Assembly: GCA_934561485.1 (NCBI GenBank)
Contig: CAKTGS010000026.1
Span: 1-22,607 of the forward strand
Origin: an uncultured Faecalibacterium sp.
GTDB taxonomy: Bacteria; Bacillota; Clostridia; Oscillospirales; Ruminococcaceae
Direction: 5' to 3'
DNA length: 22,607 nt
The position numbers and the translations under genes are program-made. The notes below the pieces were generated by a model. The model was not told the origin of the DNA and searched no databases. It was given only the letters and a program-made list of their open reading frames with translations. Of the stretch, positions 13,136 through 19,951 are shown piece after piece; positions within the stretch are counted from its first letter, which is position 1, and each line of letters begins with the position of its first letter.

Positions 13136-14230
13136 ATGAAACACAACTGGATGCAGGCTCTGGGCGCGCTTGTGCTGTGCGCAGTGCTGCTCACCGGCTG
13201 CACGCTGTCCGGCGGCACTCCGGCGGACAGCACCGCTTCCGCCGACCCGCTGACCGGGCAGGAGCTGCTTTATCCCGGCCAGCGCATTGCTGCCGTTGTA
13301 ATCGACAATTCTGCCAGCAGCGTGCCGCAGTGGGGCATTGGCAGCGCATCGGTGGTGCTGGAAGCCCTGACCGCCGCCGATGCAGCCCCCAGCCTGTGTC
13401 TGGTGTATCCATCGCTGCAAGCCATGCCCACCGTTGGCCCGGTCACTTTGGGGGAGGACTTGTACTGGCGGCTGCTCAGCGGCCAGCAGGTGCTGCCCAT
13501 CCAGCGCGGGGCAGGGCAGTACACCCGCAGCTATCTGGAATACTACAACATCCGCGCCGTGGATGCGCTGGAAGTAGGCCGCAACGCCTTCAGAAGCGGC
13601 ACCGAGTGGGCCACAAACCCCGCCTGGCGCACCAGCGGGGCAGATGCCGCCGCCGTTTTGCCGGACCTTGGCATTTCCTCCGCGCTGAGCAGCATCACCC
13701 TTGCATCCTCGGCAGCCGCCTCGGAGACCGAACCGGACACGCCGGTGGTGCCGCCCCTGCTGCCCCTGCAGATGAACGGCCGCCTGCCGGACGCCGATGC
13801 CGCCGATGCGGTGCGGGTCACGGTGAACTTCCAGTCCCTGGGCAGCACCGGCTTCGTCTACCAGGCCGAGCAGAGCACCTATGCCATGCTGCACGCAGAC
13901 GGCACCCCGCAGACCGATGCCAACACCGGCCAGCAGGCCGCCTTTGACAACCTGCTGATCCTTTACAGCACGTCCGCCCTGCGGGACGATGAGCGCACCC
14001 TGGACTACGATCTGTCCATGGGCGGCGGCGTGTGGCTGAACGGCGGCCACCTGTGGCACATCACCTGGACCCAGGGCACCGACTCCACCTTTGCCCTTTA
14101 CGACTCCGATGGCCGCCCCCTGACGCTGGAAAGCGGGCGCAGCTACATTGCGCTGCTCTCCAGCCTGACCGGCCAGGAACTGGCGGTACAGAACTCCGCT
14201 GGGGAAGACCTGCTGGCCGTGGAAGAATGA
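13136..14230 (+). CDS. Divergent DUF3048-like lipoprotein (paralogue of the preceding gene)
   Basis: This 364-residue protein begins with a Sec-type lipoprotein signal (LCAVLLTGCTL, lipid Cys C22) and the same DPLTG-x-E lead-in as its neighbour. The DUF3048 pattern is recognisable but worn: VVIDNSASSVPQWGIGSASVVLEA, LCLVYPS, PTVGPVTLGEDLYWRLL, then AAFDNLLILY and a GGGVWLNGGHLWHITW block that matches the YFFTRGS/WEK region of the first copy. The arginine-rich motif after VGP (MRSGR in copy 1) is VTLGE here, so the two copies probably do different jobs. The ATG at 13136 has ACGAGGA upstream and starts 13 bp after the first gene's stop. Tandem duplication followed by divergence is the simplest history. 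A terminator follows at 14253. Confidence 0.8.
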   Translation: MKHNWMQALGALVLCAVLLTGCTLSGGTPADSTASADPLTGQELLYPGQRIAAVVIDNSASSVPQWGIGSASVVLEALTAADAAPSLCLVYPSLQAMPTVGPVTLGEDLYWRLLSGQQVLPIQRGAGQYTRSYLEYYNIRAVDALEVGRNAFRSGTEWATNPAWRTSGADAAAVLPDLGISSALSSITLASSAAASETEPDTPVVPPLLPLQMNGRLPDADAADAVRVTVNFQSLGSTGFVYQAEQSTYAMLHADGTPQTDANTGQQAAFDNLLILYSTSALRDDERTLDYDLSMGGGVWLNGGHLWHITWTQGTDSTFALYDSDGRPLTLESGRSYIALLSSLTGQELAVQNSAGEDLLAVEE

Positions 14231-14252
14231 TCCCCCTTTGGCACTGCACGCA

Positions 14253-14290
14253 AAACGCCCCTGCGCACAAATGTGCGCAGGGGCGTTTGT
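14253..14290. terminator. Bidirectional terminator between DUF3048 pair and Tat-exported protein
   Basis: A perfect 17-bp stem (14253-14269 with 14272-14288) with a 2-nt gap at its centre, flanked by AAAA on the left and TTT on the right. It lies between convergent genes ending at 14230 (plus) and 14300 (minus). Confidence 0.82.
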
Positions 14291-14299
14291 ATTGCTGTT

Positions 14300-14905
14300 T
14301 TACAGGTCCACCACGCTGCCCACCTCTGCGGGAGAGGCCGGCACCGGGCCAAGCGAGACCTCGTCTGCGGTGCGGTGCACCGTAAAGGCCACGCTGCGGC
14401 CGGATGCAAAATCCGGCTGGTAGGTCAGCTCCAGCGTCTGCCAGTTTTCCGGCACGGCGCAGAAGCAGTGCAGCAGGGCACCGCGCCCCGCCGCCAGGTT
14501 CAACGTAAAGATGGAAGCGTCTGCCGCGTTCTCGCCGTACAGCGGCGCGGCAAAGCTGCCGCAGCGCACCGGCTGGCCGTTGCAGGCTGCGGTCACCCCG
14601 CTGCCCATGCTGTACAGGTCGGCACGGGTGCGCACCTCGCGGCTCTGCAGGTAGCTTGTGCCCACCGGCAGGCTGCCGGCGGAAAGGTTTTCCACCGAAA
14701 GATATACCAGCACGCCGCCCAGCTCCTGTGCCGGGGCATAGCCCAGCAGCTCCACGGCGGCTTTGCCGTCCAGCAGGGCCGGCTGGCCCGCAAGGCACAG
14801 CTGTTCTGCCGCCGCAGATACACCGGTGAGCAGCGCAGCCGCAAGGCTGACGGCACCGGAGCCGGCATATTTCAGGAATGACCGGCGGGAGATGGATTGC
14901 GACAT
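14300..14905 (-). CDS. Tat-signal exported protein, DUF4352-like fold (no lipobox)
   Basis: This 201-residue protein has a clear twin-arginine signal (SRRSFLKYAG, then a moderately hydrophobic Ala/Leu stretch) ending in an AxA-type site near VSAAAEQ, so it should be cleaved by signal peptidase I and released rather than lipid-anchored. The mature part is beta-rich and is related to the protein at 17586: both have a YLSVENLS / LVTVANRS strand, a CNGQPVRCG / CDGQSVLCG loop with two cysteines, and a W-Q-x4-TY-x-P-x-FA C-terminal strand. That pattern suggests a DUF4352/immunoglobulin-like domain; partner unknown. ATG 14905 has AAGGAGG upstream and a strong promoter at 14946-14974. The pair of cysteines could form a disulphide outside the cell. 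Confidence 0.78.
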   Translation of the reverse strand: MSQSISRRSFLKYAGSGAVSLAAALLTGVSAAAEQLCLAGQPALLDGKAAVELLGYAPAQELGGVLVYLSVENLSAGSLPVGTSYLQSREVRTRADLYSMGSGVTAACNGQPVRCGSFAAPLYGENAADASIFTLNLAAGRGALLHCFCAVPENWQTLELTYQPDFASGRSVAFTVHRTADEVSLGPVPASPAEVGSVVDL

Positions 14906-14945
14906 GGGACTTCCTCCTTGATGCGATGAAAAGTGGTTCCTTTAT

Positions 14946-14974
14946 ACAATAAAGGATTGTGTTTCTTCTGTCAA
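14946..14974 (-). promoter_or_regulatory. sigma-A promoter of the Tat-exported protein gene
   Basis: On the minus strand a consensus TTGACA (14969-14974), 17-bp spacer and TATTGT (14946-14951). The -10 region TATTGTATAA allows a shift of a few bases. Predicted start near 14939, leader about 34 nt. Confidence 0.75.
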
Positions 14975-15014
14975 GGGCTTCCCCCGGATTGTAACCGTTT
15001 CTTTCCGGCGCTGC

Positions 15015-15689
15015 TTATTCGTAGGCCTCGTTTTCTTCGGTTTCGGCCTGGCCGCGCAGGGTGTCGGCGTAGCCGTCCGGCACAATGTCAATGGCTTCCA
15101 CCAGGCGGTCGCGCATCCATAGCTGCACATCGGTCTGCACGGTATAGCCGCAGCCCGGGTCTGCCATCCACTGCTCGGGGCGGCGGCTGGGCAGGGCACG
15201 CTGGCTGAGCATACTCATGATCACGCCGCCGTGGGTCACACAGGCAGCTTCGGTCACGTCCATGCGGATCATATACTCAAACAGCTTCAGCAGGCTTTCG
15301 GCGCAGCGGGCGTGGAACTGCTCGGTGGGTTCAGCTCCTTCCGGCACAAAGCCGGAACCCGGAGTGATCCACTTTTTGAAGTCCTCGTCATGCACCAGTT
15401 CCTTCACCGGACGATTCTCAAATTTGCCAAACCCGGCTTCCCGCAGATCGTGCACCGTAAACTGGTGCGCTGCGTTGGGGAACAGAATGTTCGCGGTTTC
15501 CACTGCGCGCAGCATGGGGGAGGCGAACACGGTATCCACCTGCGGATACACAAAGCGCTCCTTCAGCTCGGCCAGCTGGGCACGGCCCTCATCGCACAGC
15601 GGAATGTCCGTTCCGCTGCCAATGTACAGGCCCTGCAGGTTGCCCGCCGTCATGCCGTGGCGGATGAGATGAAGCTTAAAGGTTTTCAT
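15015..15689 (-). CDS. Histidine phosphatase family protein (phosphoglycerate-mutase-like)
   Basis: This 224-residue cytoplasmic enzyme belongs to the histidine phosphatase superfamily branch 1. It has the catalytic IRHGMT motif (R10, H11), the second arginine R61 in ASPMLRAVET, an acid/base glutamate E84 in LREAGFGKFE, and the second histidine H153 in CVTHGGVIM. Such enzymes hydrolyse or transfer small phosphate esters through a phospho-histidine; CobC-like alpha-ribazole phosphatases and general phosphatases look alike at this level, and no cobalamin genes are nearby, so the substrate is unassigned. The C-terminus is acidic (TEENEAYE). ATG 15689 has GAGGTG upstream. It lies between two exported-protein genes on the same strand, but I see no sign of a shared role. 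Confidence 0.9.
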   Translation of the reverse strand: MKTFKLHLIRHGMTAGNLQGLYIGSGTDIPLCDEGRAQLAELKERFVYPQVDTVFASPMLRAVETANILFPNAAHQFTVHDLREAGFGKFENRPVKELVHDEDFKKWITPGSGFVPEGAEPTEQFHARCAESLLKLFEYMIRMDVTEAACVTHGGVIMSMLSQRALPSRRPEQWMADPGCGYTVQTDVQLWMRDRLVEAIDIVPDGYADTLRGQAETEENEAYE

Positions 15690-15753
15690 GCAAATACACC
15701 TCTTATCTTGTATGGAAATCGCCCGTCAGCCGCGCACCCCCGCCAAAAGGGGA

Positions 15754-16320
15754 TCATTCGTAGCGGTTGATCTCCACGGTGGCGGGGAACACGTTCAGGT
15801 CGATGCGGCAGTTATTGCGCACGGTCACGCTGGTCAGGGCATTGCAGTCCTTGAAAGCGCCGACCTTGATGTAGCCCACGCTCTCGGGAATGGTGATGTC
15901 GGACAGAGCGGTGCAGCCGTTGAAGGCAGCCGCCTCAATGTACTCCACGGTGCTGCCCAGGGTGACGGTGGTCAGGTTGGTGCAGCCCTTGAAGGAGCTG
16001 CCGCCCACGGTGGTAATGCCGTCCTCCACCACAACAGCGGTGATCTCATCTGCCTGGTCGGCCCAGGGAGCGGGGCTGTTGCTGTTGTAGTCGGTCATGC
16101 GGCCGGTGCCGCTCACGGTCAGGGTGCCGTCTGCCAGGGTCCAGGTGGCGTTCTCGCCGCAGGTGTTGTCACCGGCAGCAGCCACGGTGGAAGCAGCGGT
16201 GCTGGTGCTGGAAGCAGCAGAGCCTGCGCTGCTGCCGCAGCCGGTCAGGGCAAAGCAGCTTGCAGCCAGCAGAGCAGCCACAGCCAGGCTGCACAGACGG
16301 GTTTTACGATCGATCTTCAT
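15754..16320 (-). CDS. BspA-type leucine-rich-repeat (LRR_5) lipoprotein
   Basis: This 188-residue surface lipoprotein has a Sec signal with lipobox ALTGC (C28), a Ser/Ala/Thr spacer (about 30-60), then the BspA lead-in CGENATWTLADGTLTVSGTG and about three LRR_5 repeats of the form SFKGCTNLTTVTLGSTVEYI, AFNGCTALSDITIP, AFKDCNALTSVTV. BspA-like proteins act in adhesion or matrix binding in mouth and gut bacteria; this one is very short, near the minimum for a repeat solenoid. An upstream in-frame ATG at 16353 exists, but ATG 16320 has GAGGA about 9 nt before it and starts a proper signal peptide. Promoter at 16413-16418. The signal is Sec-like; its arginines are not paired. Confidence 0.88.
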   Translation of the reverse strand: MKIDRKTRLCSLAVAALLAASCFALTGCGSSAGSAASSTSTAASTVAAAGDNTCGENATWTLADGTLTVSGTGRMTDYNSNSPAPWADQADEITAVVVEDGITTVGGSSFKGCTNLTTVTLGSTVEYIEAAAFNGCTALSDITIPESVGYIKVGAFKDCNALTSVTVRNNCRIDLNVFPATVEINRYE

Positions 16321-16412
16321 AATGTGTATCCTCTTTCCTATCAAAATAAACAATTTCCGGCCCGGCTCCGCGGCGCGAGTGTGCGCCGGGCAAGGACAGG
16401 TGCCAAGGATGC

Positions 16413-16418
16413 ATTATA
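16413..16418 (-). promoter_or_regulatory. Extended -10 promoter of the BspA-type lipoprotein gene
   Basis: On the minus strand TGCTATAAT gives a consensus -10 with an extended TG element; the -35 is weak. Predicted start near 16405, giving a leader of about 85 nt that contains a CCCGGC...GCCGGG stem. Confidence 0.6.
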
Positions 16419-16479
16419 GCACAAACTGTGGAAAGATGGAATAGCCATTTGGTTATTTTTTCGTAAACCGCCGCTGCAG

Positions 16480-16513
16480 GGCAGTTTTCTGGCAGAAAAG
16501 CCAAAAAACTGCC
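16480..16513. repeat. Long inverted repeat in the 438-bp divergent intergenic region
   Basis: GGCAGTTTT (16480-16488) pairs with AAAACTGCC (16505-16513), continued after a 1x1 mismatch by TGGC (16490-16493) with GCCA (16500-16503) around a 6-nt loop. It sits 60 bp upstream of the lipoprotein -10. It is not followed by a T-run on either strand, so it is more likely an operator or a decayed terminator. The rest of 16514-16664 is AT-rich with no gene seen. Confidence 0.55.
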
Positions 16514-16664
16514 AAAAATTTTCCGTTCCGGCATTTTTTGCCCGCTGCGCCGCGCCACAAAATGTATGTGGTAATACCCATAGTTTAGCATAGATATGGT
16601 GTGCCGCACAAGGCTTTTGACAAAAATGACGAAAATTGAAGAAAAATATCGTCACTTTTCTTGC

Positions 16665-16693
16665 TTTACAAGTCGTTTTCCATTGTGTATAAT
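16665..16693 (+). promoter_or_regulatory. sigma-A promoter of the XRE regulator gene
   Basis: TTTACA (16665-16670), 17-bp spacer and a consensus TATAAT (16688-16693). Start near 16700, leader about 58 nt with GAGGAG before ATG 16759. Confidence 0.82.
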
Positions 16694-16758
16694 CAACCTG
16701 CTGTAAACCAAAAATCAAGGATGTTCCCCCGAAATGTGAACATTGAGGAGCCAAGATC

Positions 16759-17454
16759 ATGGAATTCAATCGTATCATCAAACTGCTGCGCAAAGAGCGC
16801 GGCATCACCCAGAAGCAGGCGGCCGAGGACCTGGGCGTTTCGCAGGCCCTGCTTTCTCACTACGAAAAAGGCATCCGCGAGTGCGGGCTGGACTTTGTGG
16901 TGCGCGTTGCGGATTATTATAATGTTTCCTGCGATTATCTGCTGGGCCGCAGTGCTGAGCGCAACGGCATGATGCTGTCGGCGGAGGATATCCCCAACCC
17001 CGACAAGATGAAGGACAACATCTACCACGGCAGCGTGCTGCCCACCATGAACAAAAAGCTGATCTCCAACAGCCTGAACGTGCTGTATGCCAAGATCGGC
17101 CAGTGCCACAGCAAGGCCCTGACCACCGAGGTAAGCGCTTACCTGATGATGGCCGTGGCCAAGATGTTCCGCCTGCTCTACTCCGCCGAGCCGCACAACG
17201 CTGCCAGCATGTTCAGCATTGATCCCATCCGCTGGCGTGGCTGCTCGGACGCTGTGATGCGCATGTCCGAGTCCAACGTGGAATCCCTGCTGGACGGCCA
17301 GGACGTGAACGGCGGCGAGGGCGTGAAGGACACCGCTGCCCTGGCCATGACCACCGAGAGCCTGACCCGCGAGTTTCCCCTGTATACCCCCAGCCTGCTG
17401 AACCTGGTCAAGACCAGCGAGACCCATGTAAAGGGCCTGACCCCGGAGCAGTAA
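16759..17454 (+). CDS. XRE-family helix-turn-helix regulator
   Basis: This 231-residue protein has an N-terminal Cro/CI-type HTH (about 5-62: IIKLLRKERGITQKQAAEDL, VSQALLSHYEKGIREC, then VADYYNVSCDYLLGRS) and a helical C-terminal region of about 165 residues without a domain I recognise. Longer XRE proteins of this layout often bind a ligand or partner protein with the C-terminal part. It has no peptidase (LexA/ImmA) motif, no HipB partner and no nearby prophage genes, so a chromosomal regulator is more likely than a phage repressor. ATG 16759 follows GAGGAG at a normal distance and a consensus promoter. The following two genes have promoters of their own; control by this protein is not shown. 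Confidence 0.9.
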   Translation: MEFNRIIKLLRKERGITQKQAAEDLGVSQALLSHYEKGIRECGLDFVVRVADYYNVSCDYLLGRSAERNGMMLSAEDIPNPDKMKDNIYHGSVLPTMNKKLISNSLNVLYAKIGQCHSKALTTEVSAYLMMAVAKMFRLLYSAEPHNAASMFSIDPIRWRGCSDAVMRMSESNVESLLDGQDVNGGEGVKDTAALAMTTESLTREFPLYTPSLLNLVKTSETHVKGLTPEQ

Positions 17455-17498
17455 CGGCCCTTCTCTGTGAAAATGCTGTAAATTATGGCGGCATTGTC

Positions 17499-17527
17499 TT
17501 GCATCTGCACCCCGGAAAGGCTATAAC
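17499..17527 (+). promoter_or_regulatory. sigma-A promoter of Tat lipoprotein gene 1
   Basis: TTGCAT (17499-17504), 17-bp spacer, TATAAC (17522-17527); start near 17534 and a leader of about 50 nt with AGAAGGAGGA before ATG 17586. No terminator was seen between the XRE gene and this promoter. Confidence 0.7.
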
Positions 17528-17585
17528 TAGAGTAGAAGATTCTGGAACGCGCAGGCTTTGCCCTGCCAGAAGGAGGACCCATACC

Positions 17586-18200
17586 ATGTCGAATCCCATT
17601 TCCCGCCGTACATTTCTCAAGTGCACCGGTGCATCCGCTGCCGCCGTGGGCGCAGCCAGCCTGCTGGGCGGCTGCAAGCAGAACGGCAGTTCCACCGTGG
17701 TGCAGGTAAAGGTGGGCGATAAGGTCAGCAACTGGAACAACCTGGGCGTGCAGCTCACCAGCCTGTACAAGCTTACCAGCGACCCCCAGCAGGCCGGTTA
17801 CGAATACATCGCCGTGCTGGTTACCGTGGCAAACCGCTCCAAGACGGAGACCTTTGCCATCGGCGCACAGAACCTGGCCGAGATCAACGCCGCCTACCCG
17901 GTGCCTCCGCTGGAAAACCTGGACGCCAACTTCCAGGCCCTGGCGGAAGCTTCCACCGACTTTGCCGCATCCTGCGATGGCCAGAGCGTGCTGTGCGGCG
18001 CCAACATCTCGCTGTACAACAAGAACTCCCAGAGCTTTTCGGACTCCACCAGCCTGCCCCCCCAGGGCACCGGCTACCTGCAGCTGGTGCTGATGGTGCC
18101 CACCGGCTGGCAGCAGATGGACGTGACCTACATGCCCACCTTTGCCCCCGACAAGACCCTGACGTTCACCATGACTTCTGCAGATGTGACCCGCGCATAA
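17586..18200 (+). CDS. Tat-signal lipoprotein, DUF4352-like
   Basis: This 204-residue protein has a textbook twin-arginine motif (SRRTFLKCTG) followed by a lipobox LGGC at C30, so the mature protein should be folded before export and lipid-anchored. The mature part has a VKVGDKVS...LGVQLTSLYKL opening and YEYIAVLVTVANRSKTETFAIG, the usual form of a DUF4352/immunoglobulin-like beta sandwich, with a two-cysteine loop CDGQSVLCG and a C-terminal GWQQMDVTYMPTFAPDKTLTF strand pair. It is a paralogue of the AxA-cleaved protein at 14300-14905. An AAGGAGGA site precedes ATG 17586. A short 8-bp hairpin (18205-18226) follows the stop but lacks a T-run, so transcripts may continue into the next gene. Confidence 0.82.
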   Translation: MSNPISRRTFLKCTGASAAAVGAASLLGGCKQNGSSTVVQVKVGDKVSNWNNLGVQLTSLYKLTSDPQQAGYEYIAVLVTVANRSKTETFAIGAQNLAEINAAYPVPPLENLDANFQALAEASTDFAASCDGQSVLCGANISLYNKNSQSFSDSTSLPPQGTGYLQLVLMVPTGWQQMDVTYMPTFAPDKTLTFTMTSADVTRA

Positions 18201-18278
18201 CGCCACGAATTTCCATTAAAATTCGTCTAAAATGTACGTTCTTGCCACAAAACGTTCACAATTATTTTGCAAAAAGCA

Positions 18279-18307
18279 TTGACTTTTGCCCCCGTTTCGC
18301 CTATTGT
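18279..18307 (+). promoter_or_regulatory. sigma-A promoter of Tat lipoprotein gene 2
   Basis: TTGACT (18279-18284), 17-bp spacer, TATTGT (18302-18307), with start near 18314 and AAAGGAGGA before ATG 18363. Confidence 0.75.
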
Positions 18308-18362
18308 ATAGGTAACGCCTTATGGCACAAACTGTACGTACATTCCAAAGGAGGAACGAAAT

Positions 18363-18920
18363 ATGTCTATGGTATTTTCCCGCCGCTCTTTCCTGAAATA
18401 TACCGCCGTTGCCGCTGTGGCTGTGGCAGGCTCCAGCCTGCTGAGCGGTTGTGATGGTGTCTTCTCCAACCCCAACCGTCCCACCGGTGTGGCTGGCCAG
18501 ACCCTGACCCTGGAAGGCTCCCACAAGCTGGAGAACCCTATCTACACTGCTTCCACCAAGACCCTGACCTGTGATATGACCCTCAAGTGCACCAGCGCCA
18601 ACGGTCTGTCCGTCATGTCCTCCAACTTCTCCGTGAAGGTCACCGACAAGGACGGCAAGGTCAAGGCTGATTACAACACCCTGGGCACCACCAACAACGG
18701 TGTTTCCATCAGCTCCGGCACCCAGAACCTGAGCAAGGGCCAGTCCATGACCACCAAGCTCACCGTGACCGGTTTTGCATTTGAAGAAACCGATACCGTT
18801 GCGGTGTGCTACTGGCCGCGCAAGTACGCCACTGCAACCGGCGACCCCCTGCAGGACGTGTATGCAACCTGGGTTCTGCAGAACCCCGCCAAGAAGATCG
18901 CCGACATCAAGACCGTTTGA
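18363..18920 (+). CDS. Tat-signal lipoprotein, beta-rich, unknown function
   Basis: This 185-residue protein has SRRSFLKYTA followed by an Ala/Val stretch and a lipobox LSGC at C30: a Tat lipoprotein signal almost identical in form to that of the preceding gene. The mature part is Ser/Thr/Lys-rich with alternating beta strands (TLTLEGSHKL, TLTCDMTLKC, SNFSVKVTDKDGKVKADYN, SMTTKLTVTGFAF) and fits a single immunoglobulin-like sandwich; I recognise no named domain. The codon choice is narrower than in neighbouring genes (mostly ACC, TCC, CTG, AAG, AAC), and the ribosome site is near-perfect, which points to high expression. It has its own promoter and a strong terminator at 18939-18968. A role as an abundant surface lipoprotein is inferred; partner unknown. 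Confidence 0.8.
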   Translation: MSMVFSRRSFLKYTAVAAVAVAGSSLLSGCDGVFSNPNRPTGVAGQTLTLEGSHKLENPIYTASTKTLTCDMTLKCTSANGLSVMSSNFSVKVTDKDGKVKADYNTLGTTNNGVSISSGTQNLSKGQSMTTKLTVTGFAFEETDTVAVCYWPRKYATATGDPLQDVYATWVLQNPAKKIADIKTV

Positions 18921-18938
18921 TCCCGGTTCCGCTTTTCC

Positions 18939-18968
18939 GGCCCGCGCAAAAACTGCGCGGGCCTTTTT
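18939..18968 (+). terminator. Rho-independent terminator
   Basis: GGCCCGCGCA (18939-18948), 5-nt loop, TGCGCGGGCC (18954-18963), then five T. It ends the Tat lipoprotein transcript. Confidence 0.92.
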
Positions 18969-19051
18969 GTTTGCCCGGCAGCAGGGCAAGGGAACGCCCA
19001 TTTTCGGCAAAGTGTTGCAAAGCGCGCAAGGTTTTTTAGTTGTTTTGTTTC

Positions 19052-19080
19052 TTGTGCACAGATGCATTTTCCGGTACAAT
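19052..19080 (+). promoter_or_regulatory. sigma-A promoter and structured leader of the PRTase-like gene
   Basis: TTGTGC (19052-19057), 17-bp spacer, TACAAT (19075-19080). The leader of about 97 nt can fold: GATGCGC (19101-19107) pairs with GCGCATC (19147-19153) around an inner CAGCGG/CCGCGCTG hairpin. No T-run follows, so any control would be at translation rather than by attenuation. Confidence 0.7.
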
Positions 19081-19183
19081 AAAGACAACACCTTGTGCAG
19101 GATGCGCAGCGGCCCCGGCGACCGCCGCGCTGTTTTGTATTTTACGGCGCATCTGCGCCCGGCTGAAAAGGAGTGCTGCCTGT

Positions 19184-19819
19184 ATGATCAACATGGTCAA
19201 ACTGCCCACCAAGAAAAGCGATCTGTTCCTGCGCGTTGCCAAGGGACATTTTGCCACCAGCCACAGCCACATCAACTATTACATTGACGTGACCACCCAG
19301 AAATCCCGCCTGTCGGAAGCCAAGGCCGTGGCCAAAGAGCTGGTCAGCGCCTACCAGCACAGCACCATCGTGGACACCGTGCTCTGCCTGGACGGCACCC
19401 AGGTGATCGGCACCTGCCTGGCCAATGAGCTGACCAAGGACGGCTTTGCCAACATGAATGCCCACCAGACCATTTACGTGGTCACCCCGGAATACACCAC
19501 CGGCAGCCAGATCATTCTGCGCGACAACCTGGCCCCTATGGTCAAGGGCAAGCACGTGCTCATTCTGGCCGCTTCCATCACCACCGGCTACACTGTGCAG
19601 GCCGCTGTGGAAGCCGTGAACTACTACGGCGGCACCGTGGCCGGGCTTTCGGCCATTTTTGCCACCACCCACGAGTGCCTGGGCTACCCGGTCACCTCCA
19701 TTTTTGACCCTTCCAGCCTGCCGGACTATGCCAGCTTCGACAGCCGCGAGTGCCCCCTGTGCAAGGCCGGTCAGCGCATTGATGCGCTGGTGAACAGCTT
19801 TGGCTATTCGGCGCTGTAA
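19184..19819 (+). CDS. Orotate-phosphoribosyltransferase-like protein with degenerate PRPP motif
   Basis: This 211-residue protein has the type I phosphoribosyltransferase fold: VDTVLCLDGTQVIGTCLANEL, then the PRPP-loop position reading VLILAASITTGYTV, then a GLSAIFATTHE strand. In active PRTases the loop is normally hhhhDDhhTTGgT; here both acidic residues that hold the PRPP ribose are alanines (LAAS), while the phosphate-binding TTG is kept. The C-terminal CPLCKAGQRIDALVNSFGYSAL adds a Cys pair not usual in PyrE. It may bind a nucleotide or PRPP as a sensor, or be an altered enzyme. The frame is open from 19040, but the promoter -10 lies inside that stretch, so the start is ATG 19184 with AAAAGGAG upstream (a second ATG is at 19193). 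No pyr genes are adjacent. Confidence 0.75.
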   Translation: MINMVKLPTKKSDLFLRVAKGHFATSHSHINYYIDVTTQKSRLSEAKAVAKELVSAYQHSTIVDTVLCLDGTQVIGTCLANELTKDGFANMNAHQTIYVVTPEYTTGSQIILRDNLAPMVKGKHVLILAASITTGYTVQAAVEAVNYYGGTVAGLSAIFATTHECLGYPVTSIFDPSSLPDYASFDSRECPLCKAGQRIDALVNSFGYSAL

Positions 19820-19850
19820 TTTTCTTCATCTGTCCGCTTCGTTTGCATTC

Positions 19851-19878
19851 AGCTCTCCCGGAAGGGGGAGCTTTTTTT
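19851..19878 (+). terminator. Terminator of the PRTase-like gene
   Basis: AGCTCTCCC (19851-19859) pairs with GGGGGAGCT (19864-19872, one G.T), followed by a run of T to 19878. Confidence 0.88.
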
Positions 19879-19897
19879 CGTGCAGCCCATACCATGC

Positions 19898-19923
19898 AAA
19901 AAAGCCCTCCCTTTCGGGAGAGC
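19898..19923 (-). terminator. Terminator of the MATE transporter gene
   Basis: On the minus strand GCTCTCCC (19916-19923), GAAA loop, GGGAGGGC (19904-19911), then six T (19898-19903). It lies back to back with the plus-strand terminator 20 bp away. Confidence 0.88.
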
Positions 19924-19951
19924 CTGCATCACACCGTACGGATGGAACGGA

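Noticed and set aside
16759..17454. Prophage repressor or toxin-antitoxin unit
   Set aside because: The XRE protein has no phage or toxin neighbours; both adjacent genes are lipoproteins with promoters of their own.
18205..18226. Terminator between the two Tat lipoprotein genes
   Set aside because: The 8-bp ACGAATTT/AAATTCGT hairpin is AT-rich and has no T-run.
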